Shown here: piece after piece, positions 37,369-37,500 of the stretch
Layout: each line of letters opens with the position of its first letter
Position numbering within the stretch: position 1 is the stretch's first letter
Assembly (NCBI GenBank): GCA_037447655.1
Contig: JBBHKE010000943.1
Location: 97,050-134,549, forward strand
Origin: Zygnema cylindricum
Taxonomy: Eukaryota; Streptophyta; Zygnematophyceae; Zygnematales; Zygnemataceae
DNA length: 37,500 bases
Reading direction: 5' to 3'
Notes under the pieces: generated by a model
What the model saw: only the letters and a program-made list of their open reading frames with translations
Told to the model about the DNA's origin: nothing
Database searches by the model: none
Program-made: the position numbers and the translations under genes

Positions 37369-37500
37369 ACGCAGTACATGTACATAGACTGAGGCCGAGG
37401 TGAGGTTTCCACCTGGAAACAGAAGATGACAAGTTCAAGTTGTTTCCTTCACCGCCGTATTCCTCCCAGGCGGGCATCTTTGTGACGGTGGAAACTTTTT

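Overview
The window is a piece of plant nuclear chromosome. It has intron-rich genes, plant-type gene families, and accessory DNA made of degenerate retroelements, foldback elements and simple repeats. The retroelement type (non-LTR, with a C-terminal restriction-like endonuclease) and the moderate introns fit a non-flowering streptophyte, most likely a bryophyte. The exact lineage is inference.

Layout. (1) About 1-9,985 is transposon territory. Two diverged copies of one non-LTR retrotransposon lie head to tail on the + strand (copy A about 1-3,560; copy B about 5,119-9,985). Each carries an N-terminal zinc finger, a reverse transcriptase and a restriction-like endonuclease, and both are broken. 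Copy B is preceded by seven 67-bp tandem repeats and is split by a 1,179-bp TG...CA insertion with a 5-bp target duplication, probably a solo LTR. Between the copies is a spliced-looking exon for a small two-span membrane protein (3,601-3,890). (2) About 9,985-11,199 is intergenic and only small repeats were seen. (3) 11,200-30,589 (- strand) is one gene that I could assemble exon by exon: 19 exons with consistent phases, 9,153 nt, about 3,050 aa. It is an ATXR3/SDG2-type histone H3K4 methyltransferase with GYF-like, F-box/LRR-like, SET and post-SET regions and the long family C-terminus. Its N-terminus looks unusual: two CCHC zinc knuckles followed by a tandem array of roughly 36-residue tryptophan repeats. 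(4) 30,590-32,219 is the divergent promoter region and contains a small foldback element. (5) 32,220-37,368 (+ strand) is a four-exon J-domain protein of about 717 aa, with acidic SUMO-interaction-like motifs, a charged coiled coil and a C-terminal HPD motif.

The methyltransferase and J-domain genes are head to head and may share a promoter. The most interesting items are the N-terminal architecture of the methyltransferase, the nested foldback elements abutting one of its splice donors, and the 67-bp array positioned like a promoter in front of retroelement copy B. Gene models were derived by hand from ORFs, splice signals, phase matching and remembered family sequence; no database search was run.
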